Shown here: positions 1-7,688 of the stretch, in pieces
How positions within the stretch are numbered: the first letter of the stretch is position 1
Layout: every line of letters begins with the position of its first letter
Translations under genes and position numbers: made by a program
DNA from: Erythrobacter sp. UBA1916
GTDB taxonomy: Bacteria > Pseudomonadota > Alphaproteobacteria > Sphingomonadales > Sphingomonadaceae
NCBI GenBank assembly: GCA_002337385.1
Contig: DDFY01000012.1
Span: 1-64,000 of the forward strand
Length of the DNA: 64,000 nt
Direction of reading: 5' to 3'
Notes under the pieces: generated by a model
Told to the model about the DNA's origin: nothing
The model's input: only the letters and a program-made list of their open reading frames with translations
Databases searched by the model: none

Positions 1-14
1 CGCTAAATTTTGAA

Positions 15-959
15 TCAGACTCTGAGAGCCATCACGATTACCAACATATGCGATAGATATACCGAGTATGCCATGTTGCCCATTCTTAGGGCTAATGGAT
101 GCGTTAACAGCTGCGATCCCGTTTGGAAAATTCTCGGCCCTTTCTCGTGTGAGACGATGACCGTAGCCATCACCACCAGCCAAATCGCATAAGGCAAAAC
201 TTCTTCAGTTTTAAGAAAAAGTAAGAAGGGAAGGCCGAAAATTACAAGCGGTATCACTGGAAACTGCAAGTTTTTATTTCCACTGAACCTCTCTTTCAAA
301 AAGCAGAAGCTCATGATTCCTATGGCGAAGGTGTGTAAGCTTCGCCCAAGGAAGCCCGTTGGCATTATTCGAGAGATTCCAACCATTAGAGCAGCGATTA
401 TGAGCAGCCACAAACAGCGGCCCACTGACGAGGTCGGGCGGAGGGCCGCTATCATAAAAGGGGCGACCAGGTAGAATTGCCATTCAAGAGAAATACTCCA
501 CGCTTGGCCAAGGAAGGCATAATCGGTGTTGGGAAGAAGTGAGGGCGGAACCAATCCCTGTAGCGCCAAGACGTGCGCCCCCAAATGCGACCAAAATTGG
601 TCAAGCGAATCCGTGGCTATCTGAATGCGGATTGCCTTCATGTAACCTTCTGGCGCGCTGGTCCAAGTTTCCAAAGCAAGTGGGGCAAAAATAACAGATA
701 GCCCAAGGAAAAATAGGTAAACTGGGAAAATTCTAAAGATGCGACGAGATATATATAAACTATAACGCTCTTTTCGTTTGTCGATTAGAGCGGATATAGC
801 AAAACCGCTTAGGATGATAAAAACATCGACGGCGTATCCGTTAAACAGCTTGGTTTTAGCTATTGTGTACGGGATGGGCGCGGTAGTTGCCCAGTGGCCT
901 AACACTACCCACCATGCCATTATGCCACGCAGGCCCTCAAATTCTCGAATATACTTCAA
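15..959 (-). CDS. Acyltransferase 3 family membrane protein (OafA-like), short C-terminus
   Basis: An integral-membrane acyltransferase of the OafA/Acyl_transf_3 family, whose members transfer acetyl or other acyl groups to cell-surface sugars. The N-terminus has the family pattern FEGLRG followed by VVLGHW, with the His near residue 22 presumed catalytic. About nine hydrophobic segments follow, ending in an SVYLSH motif near residue 300. The start is a TTG preceded by AGGAAG at good spacing. The protein has 314 residues, while relatives usually have 340-400, and the stop falls inside what should be the last membrane helix, so it may be truncated or frameshifted. Base composition is clearly lower in G+C than the next gene, suggesting transfer. 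The substrate is unknown. Confidence 0.85.
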   Translation of the reverse strand: MKYIREFEGLRGIMAWWVVLGHWATTAPIPYTIAKTKLFNGYAVDVFIILSGFAISALIDKRKERYSLYISRRIFRIFPVYLFFLGLSVIFAPLALETWTSAPEGYMKAIRIQIATDSLDQFWSHLGAHVLALQGLVPPSLLPNTDYAFLGQAWSISLEWQFYLVAPFMIAALRPTSSVGRCLWLLIIAALMVGISRIMPTGFLGRSLHTFAIGIMSFCFLKERFSGNKNLQFPVIPLVIFGLPFLLFLKTEEVLPYAIWLVVMATVIVSHEKGPRIFQTGSQLLTHPLALRMGNMAYSVYLSHMLVIVMALRV

Positions 960-1107
960 GTTAGCTTCCTAGATTGTAAGCTCTTGCAGACTGCCACTTG
1001 AACGCCATTCTTACTATGCTCAAGTTCACGTGGGGATCTGAGTTTGAGTGAACGCGTTGGGCTGATCCATAATTGGCTGCAAATGGGGGCGCTTGTCGCC
1101 CTTCCGC

Positions 1108-1758
1108 TCACCGCCCCTTCGGCTTCTCCAGAACCTTCTTCCGGAAACTGCACAGGCCTGCCACCTTGCAGCGCCAGCATTCGGGCGTGCGCGCCTTGCA
1201 GACATAGCGTCCGTGCAGGATCAGCCAGTGGTGCGCGCCCAGCCGAAAGGGCTGCGGCACGCGCTTCTCCAGCTTCGCCTCGACCTGCTCGGGCGTCTTG
1301 CCCTTGGCGAGGCCGGTGCGGTTGCCGACGCGGAAGATATGGGTGTCGACCGCGAAGGTCTCCTGCCCGAACCAGCAGTTGAGCACCACATTGGCGGTCT
1401 TGCGGCCCACGCCGGGCAGGCGGACGAGGTCTTCGCGGGTGCCCGGCACTTCGCCGCCATAGTCATCGACCAGCAGCTGCGAGAGCGCGATGACGTTCTT
1501 CGCCTTCGAGTTGAACAGGCCGATGGTCTTGATGTGCTCCTTCAGCCCGTCCTCGCCCAGATCGAGCATCTGCTGCGGCGTTTCCACCTTGGCGAACAAC
1601 GCGCGGGTGGCCTTGTTCACCCCCACGTCGGTCGCCTGCGCCGAGAGCGCCACGGCCACCACCAGCTGGTAGGCATTGCCAAATTCCAGCTCGGTCTGCG
1701 GATCGGGGTTATCCTCGGCCAGAAGGCGGAAGAATTCGAAGATCTGGTCCTTGGTCAT
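1108..1758 (-). CDS. nth: Endonuclease III (DNA glycosylase/AP lyase)
   Basis: A base-excision-repair glycosylase that removes oxidised pyrimidines and cleaves the abasic site. The 216-residue product shows the helix-hairpin-helix LPGVGRKTA with catalytic Lys120, the VDTHIFRV segment with catalytic Asp138, and a [4Fe-4S] loop with Cys187, Cys194, Cys197 and Cys203. These are the same positions as in the E. coli enzyme. The frame stays open upstream, but homology starts at MTKDQ. That ATG overlaps the dapB stop by four bases (ATGA), so the two genes are probably translationally coupled on one transcript. Confidence 0.96.
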   Translation of the reverse strand: MTKDQIFEFFRLLAEDNPDPQTELEFGNAYQLVVAVALSAQATDVGVNKATRALFAKVETPQQMLDLGEDGLKEHIKTIGLFNSKAKNVIALSQLLVDDYGGEVPGTREDLVRLPGVGRKTANVVLNCWFGQETFAVDTHIFRVGNRTGLAKGKTPEQVEAKLEKRVPQPFRLGAHHWLILHGRYVCKARTPECWRCKVAGLCSFRKKVLEKPKGR

Positions 1759-2489
1759 GCGAGGCCAAGCACGTCCTTCATCGAATAGCGGCCCGGGGCC
1801 TTGCCGATCAGCCAGCTCGCTCCCTTCACCGCGCCCTGCGCGAAGATCGAGCGGTCCTCGGCCAGATGGGTGAGGGTGAGCCGTTCCTTCTCGCCCGCGA
1901 GATAGACCATGTGTTCGCCCGCCACGGTGCCGCCGCGCAAGGCAGCAAAACCGATGGCCCCCTCGGCGCGCTTGCCGGTGTGGCCGTGGCGCCCGCTTTC
2001 CATGTTGCTCGCAAGGTCGATCCCGCGGCCCTTTGCCGCCGCTTCGCCCAACAACAGTGCGGTGCCCGAAGGCGCGTCGACTTTCATCCGGTGGTGCATC
2101 TCGACGATCTCGATGTCCCACTCCGGCCCGAGGCGGCTGGCCGCGTCTTCTACCAGATGGGCGAGCAGGGTGACGCCGAGTGAGGTGTTGCCGGTCTGGA
2201 GCACGGGGATGGCCTTGGCGGCCTCGTCGAGCGCGCTCTGGTGGCTGTCGTCCAGACCCGTGGTGCCGATCAGGATCGGCACGCCAGCCTCGCGCGCGGC
2301 GGCAAGGTTGCCTGCCAGCGCGCCGGGTGCCGAGAAGTCGACCAGCGCGTCGCTCGCCTTGGCCAGCGCCGCTACGTCGCCTGCGTGGTCCACCCCGCCT
2401 GCGCAGGTGTGGGCGTTGCTTGCCTCCAACACGGCGGCGATTGCCTGCCCCATGCGCCCGGCGCTGCCGATAATTCCGATTTGTGCCAC
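1755..2489 (-). CDS. dapB: 4-hydroxy-tetrahydrodipicolinate reductase
   Basis: Catalyses the NAD(P)H-dependent reduction step of the diaminopimelate/lysine pathway in the cytoplasm. The Rossmann motif GSAGRMG lies at residues 8-14, and the signature HHRMKVDAPSGTA, with catalytic His and Lys, lies near the middle. I place the start at GTG 2489 (VAQIGIIG, 244 residues). A second GTG at 2495 is also possible. The open frame continues to 2579, but that part is translated intergenic repeat, not family sequence. The stop overlaps the nth start. Confidence 0.93.
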   Translation of the reverse strand: MAQIGIIGSAGRMGQAIAAVLEASNAHTCAGGVDHAGDVAALAKASDALVDFSAPGALAGNLAAAREAGVPILIGTTGLDDSHQSALDEAAKAIPVLQTGNTSLGVTLLAHLVEDAASRLGPEWDIEIVEMHHRMKVDAPSGTALLLGEAAAKGRGIDLASNMESGRHGHTGKRAEGAIGFAALRGGTVAGEHMVYLAGEKERLTLTHLAEDRSIFAQGAVKGASWLIGKAPGRYSMKDVLGLA

Positions 2490-2502
2490 TTGCACCCCGA
2501 TT

Positions 2503-2578
2503 GTCCTGAGCCTGTCGAAGGACTGCTTTTCCTTCACCGCCCGTCTAGAAGGAAGGACCGCCCTTCGACAAGGACTCA
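2503..2578. repeat. Sphingomonad-type TTCGACAGGCTCAG repeat pair
   Basis: Bases 2503-2523 read GTCCTGAGCCTGTCGAAGGAC in two arms. A partial opposite-orientation copy (CCCTTCGACAAGGACTCA) lies at 2561-2578, so the segment can fold as a long imperfect hairpin between the GNAT gene and dapB. The same core recurs at 3905-3930 and 7580-7666. It resembles the short dispersed REP-like sequence that I recall as common in sphingomonad intergenic DNA. Confidence 0.75.
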
Positions 2579-3124
2579 CAAGGCCTTGCGCATCCGCACC
2601 ATGGGGAGCGCCACCTCACCCGCCATCACCTCGACCCGCTGGACCGCGTGATAGCCCGCCGCCGTATAGAGCCGCTCGCCCGCAAGCGTTGCCATCATCT
2701 CGGCGCTGGTGAACCCGGCAGCAGCGGCAGCCTCTTCGCAGGTCTTGAGCACCAGCTTGCCCACGCCTTGGCGGATATGGGCGGGATCGGTGTACATGGC
2801 CCTGATCTTGGCCGGATCGCGCGCGGGGTCGAGCAGTTCGGGATCGCGCAGGTCGGTGCTGTGATCGCCGCCGAACAGGGTGGCGCGGTTGCTCCAGCCG
2901 CCGCAGCCAGCGATCTCACCATCGCGCTCGGCAATGAGGTAGGTGCCGTCCTTCACCAGCTGCGTATCGAGGCCCATCACCGCATGGCTGGCCGCCACCT
3001 GCTCGGGCGTGAGGACATCGGACTGGAGAGTGTCGATCGCGCGCTGCATCACCGCCTTGAGGGCGGGGAGGTCGTCCATCCTGGCCCAGCGGGTGGTGAG
3101 GCGGGCCGTTTGCGAATCTGTCAT
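2576..3124 (-). CDS. GNAT family N-acetyltransferase
   Basis: A cytoplasmic acetyl-CoA-dependent acyltransferase of unknown substrate. The MYTDPAHIRQGVGKLVL segment is the acetyl-CoA-binding loop (motif A), and a C-terminal RLYTAAGYHAVQRVEV strand follows as expected for the GNAT fold. The start is taken at ATG 3124 (MTDSQ). ATG 3136 would add four residues and cannot be excluded. It diverges from the sirtuin gene, with about 45-60 bases between the starts. Confidence 0.85.
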   Translation of the reverse strand: MTDSQTARLTTRWARMDDLPALKAVMQRAIDTLQSDVLTPEQVAASHAVMGLDTQLVKDGTYLIAERDGEIAGCGGWSNRATLFGGDHSTDLRDPELLDPARDPAKIRAMYTDPAHIRQGVGKLVLKTCEEAAAAAGFTSAEMMATLAGERLYTAAGYHAVQRVEVMAGEVALPMVRMRKAL

Positions 3125-3185
3125 TGGGCGTCCCATTCTTATCCGCGCGCTTTGCCCGCAGGCGGCGATGGTTCATAGTGGCACC

Positions 3186-3890
3186 ATGGCAGATATTCGC
3201 AGCATCGTGATCCTGACCGGGGCGGGGATCAGCGCCGAATCGGGCCTGCGGACCTTCCGCGCCGAGGACGGCCTATGGGAAGACCACCCGGTCGAAGAAG
3301 TCGCTACACCCGAGGGCTTTGCCCGCGATCCCGACCTCGTGCAGCGTTTCTACGACGAACGCCGCGCGCAGGTGCTGGCAGCGCAGCCCAACGCCGCGCA
3401 TCGGGCGCTGGGGCGGCTGGATCGCGAATTCGGCGGTGAGTTGCTGATCGTCACCCAGAACATTGACGACCTGCACGAACGCGGCGGCGCCTCGCGGGTG
3501 CTGCACATGCACGGCGAGGCGCTGAGCGCCTGGTGCCGGGCCTGCGATACGCGTCATCACTGGGAAGGCACCTTGCGCGATGGGCCTGCCTGTCCCAGCT
3601 GCGGCGCAGTGGCCATGCGGCCCGATATCGTCTGGTTCGGCGAAATGCCCTACCAGATGGAGCGCATTTTCGCCGCGCTCGCCGGGGCCGATCTGTTCGT
3701 CAGCATTGGCACCAGCGGGGCGGTCTATCCGGCGGCGGGCTTTGTACAGCAGGCTGCCGACCATGGCACGCGCACGCTCGAACTCAATCTCGAGCGCAGC
3801 GCTGGATCGCACTGGTTCGACGAGACGCGGCTTGGTGCGGCCAGTGCACTGGTGCCTGAATGGGTGGACGAGGTGCTGGCTTTGGGCTGA
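3186..3890 (+). CDS. cobB: NAD-dependent protein deacylase (sirtuin, class III)
   Basis: Removes acyl groups from lysines using NAD. The 234-residue protein carries the NAD-binding GAGISAESG (residues 12-20), TQNIDDLH (90-97) and the catalytic His109 in HMHG. Two CxxC pairs (117/120 and 136/139) should bind structural zinc. Tyr56-x2-Arg59 matches the Y-x2-R signature of SIRT5/CobB-type desuccinylases, so removal of acidic acyl groups is plausible. The start is taken at ATG 3186. ATG 3168, in the same frame, would add six residues. Confidence 0.94.
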   Translation: MADIRSIVILTGAGISAESGLRTFRAEDGLWEDHPVEEVATPEGFARDPDLVQRFYDERRAQVLAAQPNAAHRALGRLDREFGGELLIVTQNIDDLHERGGASRVLHMHGEALSAWCRACDTRHHWEGTLRDGPACPSCGAVAMRPDIVWFGEMPYQMERIFAALAGADLFVSIGTSGAVYPAAGFVQQAADHGTRTLELNLERSAGSHWFDETRLGAASALVPEWVDEVLALG

Positions 3891-3904
3891 GGGCAGTGCG
3901 TGGG

Positions 3905-3930
3905 CTTCGACAGGCTTAGCCTGAGCGGAG
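3905..3930. repeat. TTCGACAGGCT repeat copy
   Basis: A single copy of the CTTCGACAGGCTTAGCCTGAGCGG-type repeat between the convergent cobB and HNH genes. Its centre, CAGGCTTAGCCTG, is a perfect 13-base dyad, so it may act as a weak two-way transcription barrier. No T-run follows on either strand. Confidence 0.65.
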
Positions 3931-3938
3931 TTTGTCGC

Positions 3939-4265
3939 CTAGCGCCCTTTCTTGGCCGGGGCGGCGTTAAAGTCGGGATCCTTCTTGGCCACCCATTTCA
4001 CGAACTTGTCGACCGCCGGATCGGCCAGCAGCTGGTCGACATCCATGCCGATCCGCTCGAGCTGCGAGTTGGTGAAGTTCGTCATCAGCGTGTTCTGACA
4101 GATCGCATGCATCGGCACCGTCTCACGCCCGCCGCGGCTCTTGGGCACGGGGTGGTGCCAGACCAGCGTCGCGCCCGTCGGCCTGCCGCACAGCCAGCAA
4201 GTCGGCGGCGGGGCCTGTTCTTCGGGTTCGTCAATATCCCAGTCGTCGCGGCGTTTGCGGGCCAT
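3939..4265 (-). CDS. Small HNH-nuclease-like protein
   Basis: A 108-residue basic protein with an HNH-like core: CWLC at residues 23-26, WHHPVPKS around His37-His38, GGRET, and MHAIC with His53. The spacing fits a compact zinc-supported HNH fold. The C-terminal half (residues 60-108) is helical and ends in a lysine-rich tail. There is no adjacent methylase or restriction subunit, so this is probably a stand-alone housekeeping or repair-related protein. Nuclease activity is inferred from the motif alone. Confidence 0.72.
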   Translation of the reverse strand: MARKRRDDWDIDEPEEQAPPPTCWLCGRPTGATLVWHHPVPKSRGGRETVPMHAICQNTLMTNFTNSQLERIGMDVDQLLADPAVDKFVKWVAKKDPDFNAAPAKKGR

Positions 4266-4304
4266 GTGCTCAGTTCCTTCCGCTATCCGGTAGCTGGTGG
4301 GCGA

Positions 4305-5384
4305 TCAGGGAACAACCGTGGTGAACAGATAGACCCCGAAGATCACCAGATGGACCATCCCCTGCAGGATCGTGGTGCGCCCGGTGGCGAGGGTTTGCGT
4401 GGTCACCAGCAGGCTGAGCAGCAGGAGCACGATGCCCTTGCCCGACAGCCCCAGCGCAATCGGCAGGTCGACAATCAGCGACAGCGCGGCAACCGTGGGG
4501 ATGGTGAGGCCGATGGTCGCCAGCGCCGAGCCCATCGCGAGGTTGAGGCTGGTCTGCACCCGGTTGGCAAGTGCGGCGCGGATGGCGGCCACGCTTTCGG
4601 GCAGCAGCACCAGCGCGGCGATCACCACGCCGACGACCGCACGCGGAGCGCCGAGGTGGTCGACCAGATCGCTGACCGGCTCCGACAGATCCTTCGCCAG
4701 CAGCACCACCGCGCCAAGCGAGATCACCAGCAACACCGCCGAGACAATCGCCTGACGCTTCGAGGGCACGGCGTCGTGAACGGGCGTCGCGCCCGGAGTC
4801 TCCGCTCCGCCAGGGCTGAGGAAATACTCGCGGTGGCGCACGGTCTGCACCGTCACGAAGGTGCCGTAGAGCAGCAACGAGGTGACCGCGACAAAGGCCA
4901 GCTGCGACGAGGAATAGACCGGCCCCGGCTCGCTCACGGTGAAGTTCGGCAGGACGAGGCTCAGCACGGTCAGGCTCGACAGCGTGGCGAGGGCGGCGCT
5001 CACCCCGGCTTGCTGGAACGATTGCTCACGATGGCGCAGCCCGCCGATCAGCAGGCAAATGCCGATGATGCCGTTGAGAATGATCATCACCGCCGCAATC
5101 ACGGTGTCGCGGGCGAGGGTCGCTGCCTGTTCGCCCGCGCCTGCCATCAGCGAAACGATCAGGCCGACCTCGATGAAGGTCACCGCCAGCGCCAGCGTCA
5201 GCGTGCCGAACGGTTCGCCGATGCGGTGGGCGATGACTTCGGCGTGATGCACCGCCGCGATGACACAAGCCCCCAGCACCAGCACCACCAGCGCGACCGG
5301 GACGGGAACCACCAGGCCGAGCGCGAGCAGCCCCCATGCGAGCAGCGGAGAAAGGCGGGTGAGAAGCGTGACGGCAGAGGGCAT
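4305..5384 (-). CDS. chaA: Ca2+/H+ antiporter, ChaA type
   Basis: An inner-membrane cation/proton exchanger of the CaCA superfamily. The 359 residues form about eleven hydrophobic segments and show both alpha-repeats: GEPFGTLTLALAVTFIE in the first half, with its membrane-embedded acidic residue, and LLPESVAAIRAALANR followed by NLAMGSALATIGLTIP in the second. The length and both repeats match ChaA. It sits alone on the minus strand between the HNH gene and the isoaspartyl peptidase gene. Confidence 0.9.
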   Translation of the reverse strand: MPSAVTLLTRLSPLLAWGLLALGLVVPVPVALVVLVLGACVIAAVHHAEVIAHRIGEPFGTLTLALAVTFIEVGLIVSLMAGAGEQAATLARDTVIAAVMIILNGIIGICLLIGGLRHREQSFQQAGVSAALATLSSLTVLSLVLPNFTVSEPGPVYSSSQLAFVAVTSLLLYGTFVTVQTVRHREYFLSPGGAETPGATPVHDAVPSKRQAIVSAVLLVISLGAVVLLAKDLSEPVSDLVDHLGAPRAVVGVVIAALVLLPESVAAIRAALANRVQTSLNLAMGSALATIGLTIPTVAALSLIVDLPIALGLSGKGIVLLLLSLLVTTQTLATGRTTILQGMVHLVIFGVYLFTTVVP

Positions 5385-5486
5385 GGCATCCGGACTATGG
5401 CACGAACAGGCAGGGGAGCGCGAGAGCGGCCTTGCCTATCAGGGCCATTCTGACCGCACTATTACCGCGCGGCCTCCGCAGGGCGC

Positions 5487-6446
5487 CTATTCGTCGCCGT
5501 ACATCGCCACCACCGTTTCGGCCCCGGCAGCGGCCACGCCGCGATACATGCCCTCGGTGTTGAAGCTCCAGGCGGGCGTGCCATCGGCCCCGACCACGAT
5601 CACGCCGCCCGTGCCGCCCAGCGCCAGCGTTTCGGCCTGCACCGTGTCGGCGGCCGCCTGCGCGCTTTCGCCGAGGAAGCGCATCCGCGCCGCGATCTCG
5701 TGCGCGAGGCCTTCGCGGATATAGAACTCGCCCGCGCCGGTGGCCGAGACCGCGCAGGCCCGGTTGTCGGCATAGGTGCCCGCGCCGATCAGCGGGCTGT
5801 CGCCCACGCGGCCATAGCGCTTGCCCGTATGGCCGCCGGTCGAGGTGGCGGCGGCGAGTGCGCCGCTCTGGTCGCGCGCCACCGCGCCGACCGTGCCGTG
5901 CTTCTCGTCGTTGATCGGAGGCAGGCCCGCCGCCTCGCGTTCGTGCCAGCGGGCGAGTTGCGCGCGGGCGCGGTCGGTGGCGAAGTATTCCGGGTCGGCC
6001 TGTTCGAGGCCCTGTTCGCGCGAGAAGTGATCCGCCCCCGCGCCCGACAGCAGCACATAGCGGCCATCGTCGAGCACCTTGCGCGCCAGCGTGACCGGGC
6101 TGCGCGTGCGGGTTACGCCGCAGACGGCCCCGGCGCGGCGCTCGGTGCCCTCCATGACTGCCGAATCGAGTTCGATCGTGCCCTCGGCGGTGAACACCGC
6201 GCCGTGTCCGGCGTTGAAGGCGGGATCGTTCTCCAGCGCCTGCACCGAGGCCTGCACCGCATCGAGCGCGCTGCCACCTGCTTCCAGAATGGCGCTGCCG
6301 TCGGCCAAGGCGCGGGCAAGCGCGGCGCGGGTGCGCTTGTCGCGCTCGGGCGAGAGGTCGGGGCGCAGAATCGTGCCCGCGCCGCCGTGGATCACGAGCG
6401 TCCAGGCGGGGGCGGGCGGCATGTGGCTGGCGGGCAGGGTGGTCAT
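5487..6446 (-). CDS. iaaA: Isoaspartyl peptidase/L-asparaginase (Ntn hydrolase)
   Basis: A plant-type asparaginase/beta-aspartyl peptidase that self-cleaves to expose a catalytic threonine. The IHGGAGTI motif lies near residue 19, and the cleavage site HGTVGAVA places the nucleophile at Thr185. The substrate-loop sequences GRVGDSPLIGAGTYAD and TGAGE follow. The 319 residues are normal for the family. It lies seven bases downstream of the moeB-like gene and is probably co-transcribed with it. Confidence 0.92.
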   Translation of the reverse strand: MTTLPASHMPPAPAWTLVIHGGAGTILRPDLSPERDKRTRAALARALADGSAILEAGGSALDAVQASVQALENDPAFNAGHGAVFTAEGTIELDSAVMEGTERRAGAVCGVTRTRSPVTLARKVLDDGRYVLLSGAGADHFSREQGLEQADPEYFATDRARAQLARWHEREAAGLPPINDEKHGTVGAVARDQSGALAAATSTGGHTGKRYGRVGDSPLIGAGTYADNRACAVSATGAGEFYIREGLAHEIAARMRFLGESAQAAADTVQAETLALGGTGGVIVVGADGTPAWSFNTEGMYRGVAAAGAETVVAMYGDE

Positions 6447-6453
6447 GGTCGGG

Positions 6454-7224
6454 TCAGTCGTCCTTGCCAGAACAGCCTTTGCAGGCCGGGTCCTTGGCGA
6501 TGGTCATTGTGCGCAGCGAGGGGGCGAGGCCGTCCATCAGGTGCAGCTTGCTCCACAGCGGCTCTCCCATCTGCGGGGCGACCAGCACGCGGATCGCCTG
6601 CATGGCGGCAAAGGTGCCAGCCCAGCCTGCCATCGCGCCCAGCATGCCGTCTTCGGCGCATGTGTCGCAGTCCTCGGCATCGAAGGCATCGCCAACGAAG
6701 CAGCGGTAGCAGGCCTCGCCTTCGAGGTGCCCGGCGAAGGCCCCGACCTGCCCCTGAAAGCGGCCCACGGCAGCGGCCAGCAGCGGCACCCCGGCGGCTA
6801 CGCAGGCGTCGGACACGGCGAGGCGGGTGGCAAAGTTGTCGGTCCCGTCAATCACCAGATCGACGCCTTCGAGCACGGCGGGGGCGTTTTCGGGGGTGAT
6901 CCGGCGGTCCGAAATGTTGACCGCCAGTTCCTTGTCGAAGTTCGCCACCCAACGGCGCGCGGAGACGGCCTTGCCGTGGCCGACGTCGCGTTCGGTGTAG
7001 ATCGTCTGGCGCTGGAGGTTCGACATGTCGACATCGTCGTCATCGACCAGCGTCAGCGTGCCGATCCCGGCCCCGGCGAGATACTGCAGCGCAGGCGAGC
7101 CGATCCCGCCAAGCCCCATCACCAGCACATGCGCCTGGTTGAGCAGCACCTGCCCGGTGCCGCCCAGCTCGGGCAGGACGATATGGCGGGCAAACCGGTC
7201 GAGACGGGCGGTGTCGAAGTTCAT
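6454..7224 (-). CDS. moeB: MoeB/ThiF-type E1-like adenylyltransferase
   Basis: Activates the C-terminal glycine of a ubiquitin-like sulfur carrier (MoaD or ThiS) by adenylation. The nucleotide-binding GLGGIG lies at residues 37-42, preceded by RFARHIVLPELG. The zinc cysteines are CYRC in the middle and Cys248-x2-Cys251 near the end. The protein has 256 residues and no rhodanese domain, so it is the short MoeB form. MoeB and ThiF cannot be separated from sequence alone, and no moa or thi genes are adjacent. Confidence 0.88.
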   Translation of the reverse strand: MNFDTARLDRFARHIVLPELGGTGQVLLNQAHVLVMGLGGIGSPALQYLAGAGIGTLTLVDDDDVDMSNLQRQTIYTERDVGHGKAVSARRWVANFDKELAVNISDRRITPENAPAVLEGVDLVIDGTDNFATRLAVSDACVAAGVPLLAAAVGRFQGQVGAFAGHLEGEACYRCFVGDAFDAEDCDTCAEDGMLGAMAGWAGTFAAMQAIRVLVAPQMGEPLWSKLHLMDGLAPSLRTMTIAKDPACKGCSGKDD

Positions 7225-7353
7225 TTGGGTTTCCCTAGGTCGCTGGGCGAAGGCGGGGAAGAACTTTCCTACAGCCTGTGGAGAATGGCAGGGCGCGGGC
7301 TGGCTCTTTGAGAATGTGGATAGCTGCGGTCACTGCGTTTTGTTGCGCAGGAC

Positions 7354-7447
7354 TGTCAACTTCGCGGCTGCACCGGGAAGTGGCATAATTCTGCGGCTTT
7401 GCGGGTGGTTTGTGCGGGTGACGGGGTGTCAACTTCGTCACCTTTGC
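7354..7447 (-). repeat. Two copies of an intergenic CGAAGTTGACA repeat
   Basis: On the minus strand the core CGAAGTTGACA occurs at 7364-7354 and again at 7437-7427. The second copy extends to GCAAAGGTGACGAAGTTGACA (two arms, 7447-7427). The extended form recurs exactly at 35187-35167 and the core at 35105-35095, in the same orientation relative to the downstream gene. Function is unknown. Confidence 0.7.
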
Positions 7448-7579
7448 ACGGGTGTGGGCAGGGCTGTGGGTGGCCTGTGGGCAAGCCTGTGGACCGCGCC
7501 GGGAAAACCGGGGCGGTGCGGGTGTGGGCAAACGTGTCGAGAACTGCGGGAAGTCACTACACAGAACCACTTACGCTCA

Positions 7580-7666
7580 CCCTGAGCTTGTCGAAGGGCA
7601 GCCACAGCATCAGCCCAACTGGGCAGACCTTGGCGCGTGGCCTTCGACAGGCTCAGGCTGAGCGGG
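7580..7666. repeat. Inverted pair of TTCGACAGGCTCAG repeats after dnaA
   Basis: CCCTGAGCTTGTCGAAGGGC (7580-7599) and CCTTCGACAGGCTCAGG (7641-7657, continuing CTGAGCGGG) face each other and can pair across a loop of about 40 bases. They lie within 25-110 bases of the dnaA stop, where a transcription terminator is expected. There is no T-run. Confidence 0.7.
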
Positions 7667-7688
7667 ATGTGGAGTGAGGGGTAAGGCC

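Larger units (their letters stand above)
7225..7688. other. 464-base intergenic region between moeB and dnaA
   Basis: I see no credible coding sequence here. It holds two copies of the CGAAGTTGACA repeat (7354-7364 and 7427-7447, minus orientation), several TGTGG-starting nonamers of which two differ from the DnaA box by one base (7277-7285, 7315-7323), and an inverted pair of TTCGACAGGCTCAG repeats just past the dnaA stop. It is upstream of moeB and downstream of dnaA. Confidence 0.7.

Noticed and set aside
956..1180. A 74-codon minus-strand ORF in the nth-acyltransferase gap
   Set aside because: It overlaps the 3' end of nth in another frame and has no start signal. It reads as a shadow.
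3900..5453. A 517-codon plus-strand open frame opposite the antiporter gene
   Set aside because: It has Arg/Gln/His-rich low-complexity translation and lies antisense to clear HNH and chaA genes. Long antisense frames are expected at this G+C content.
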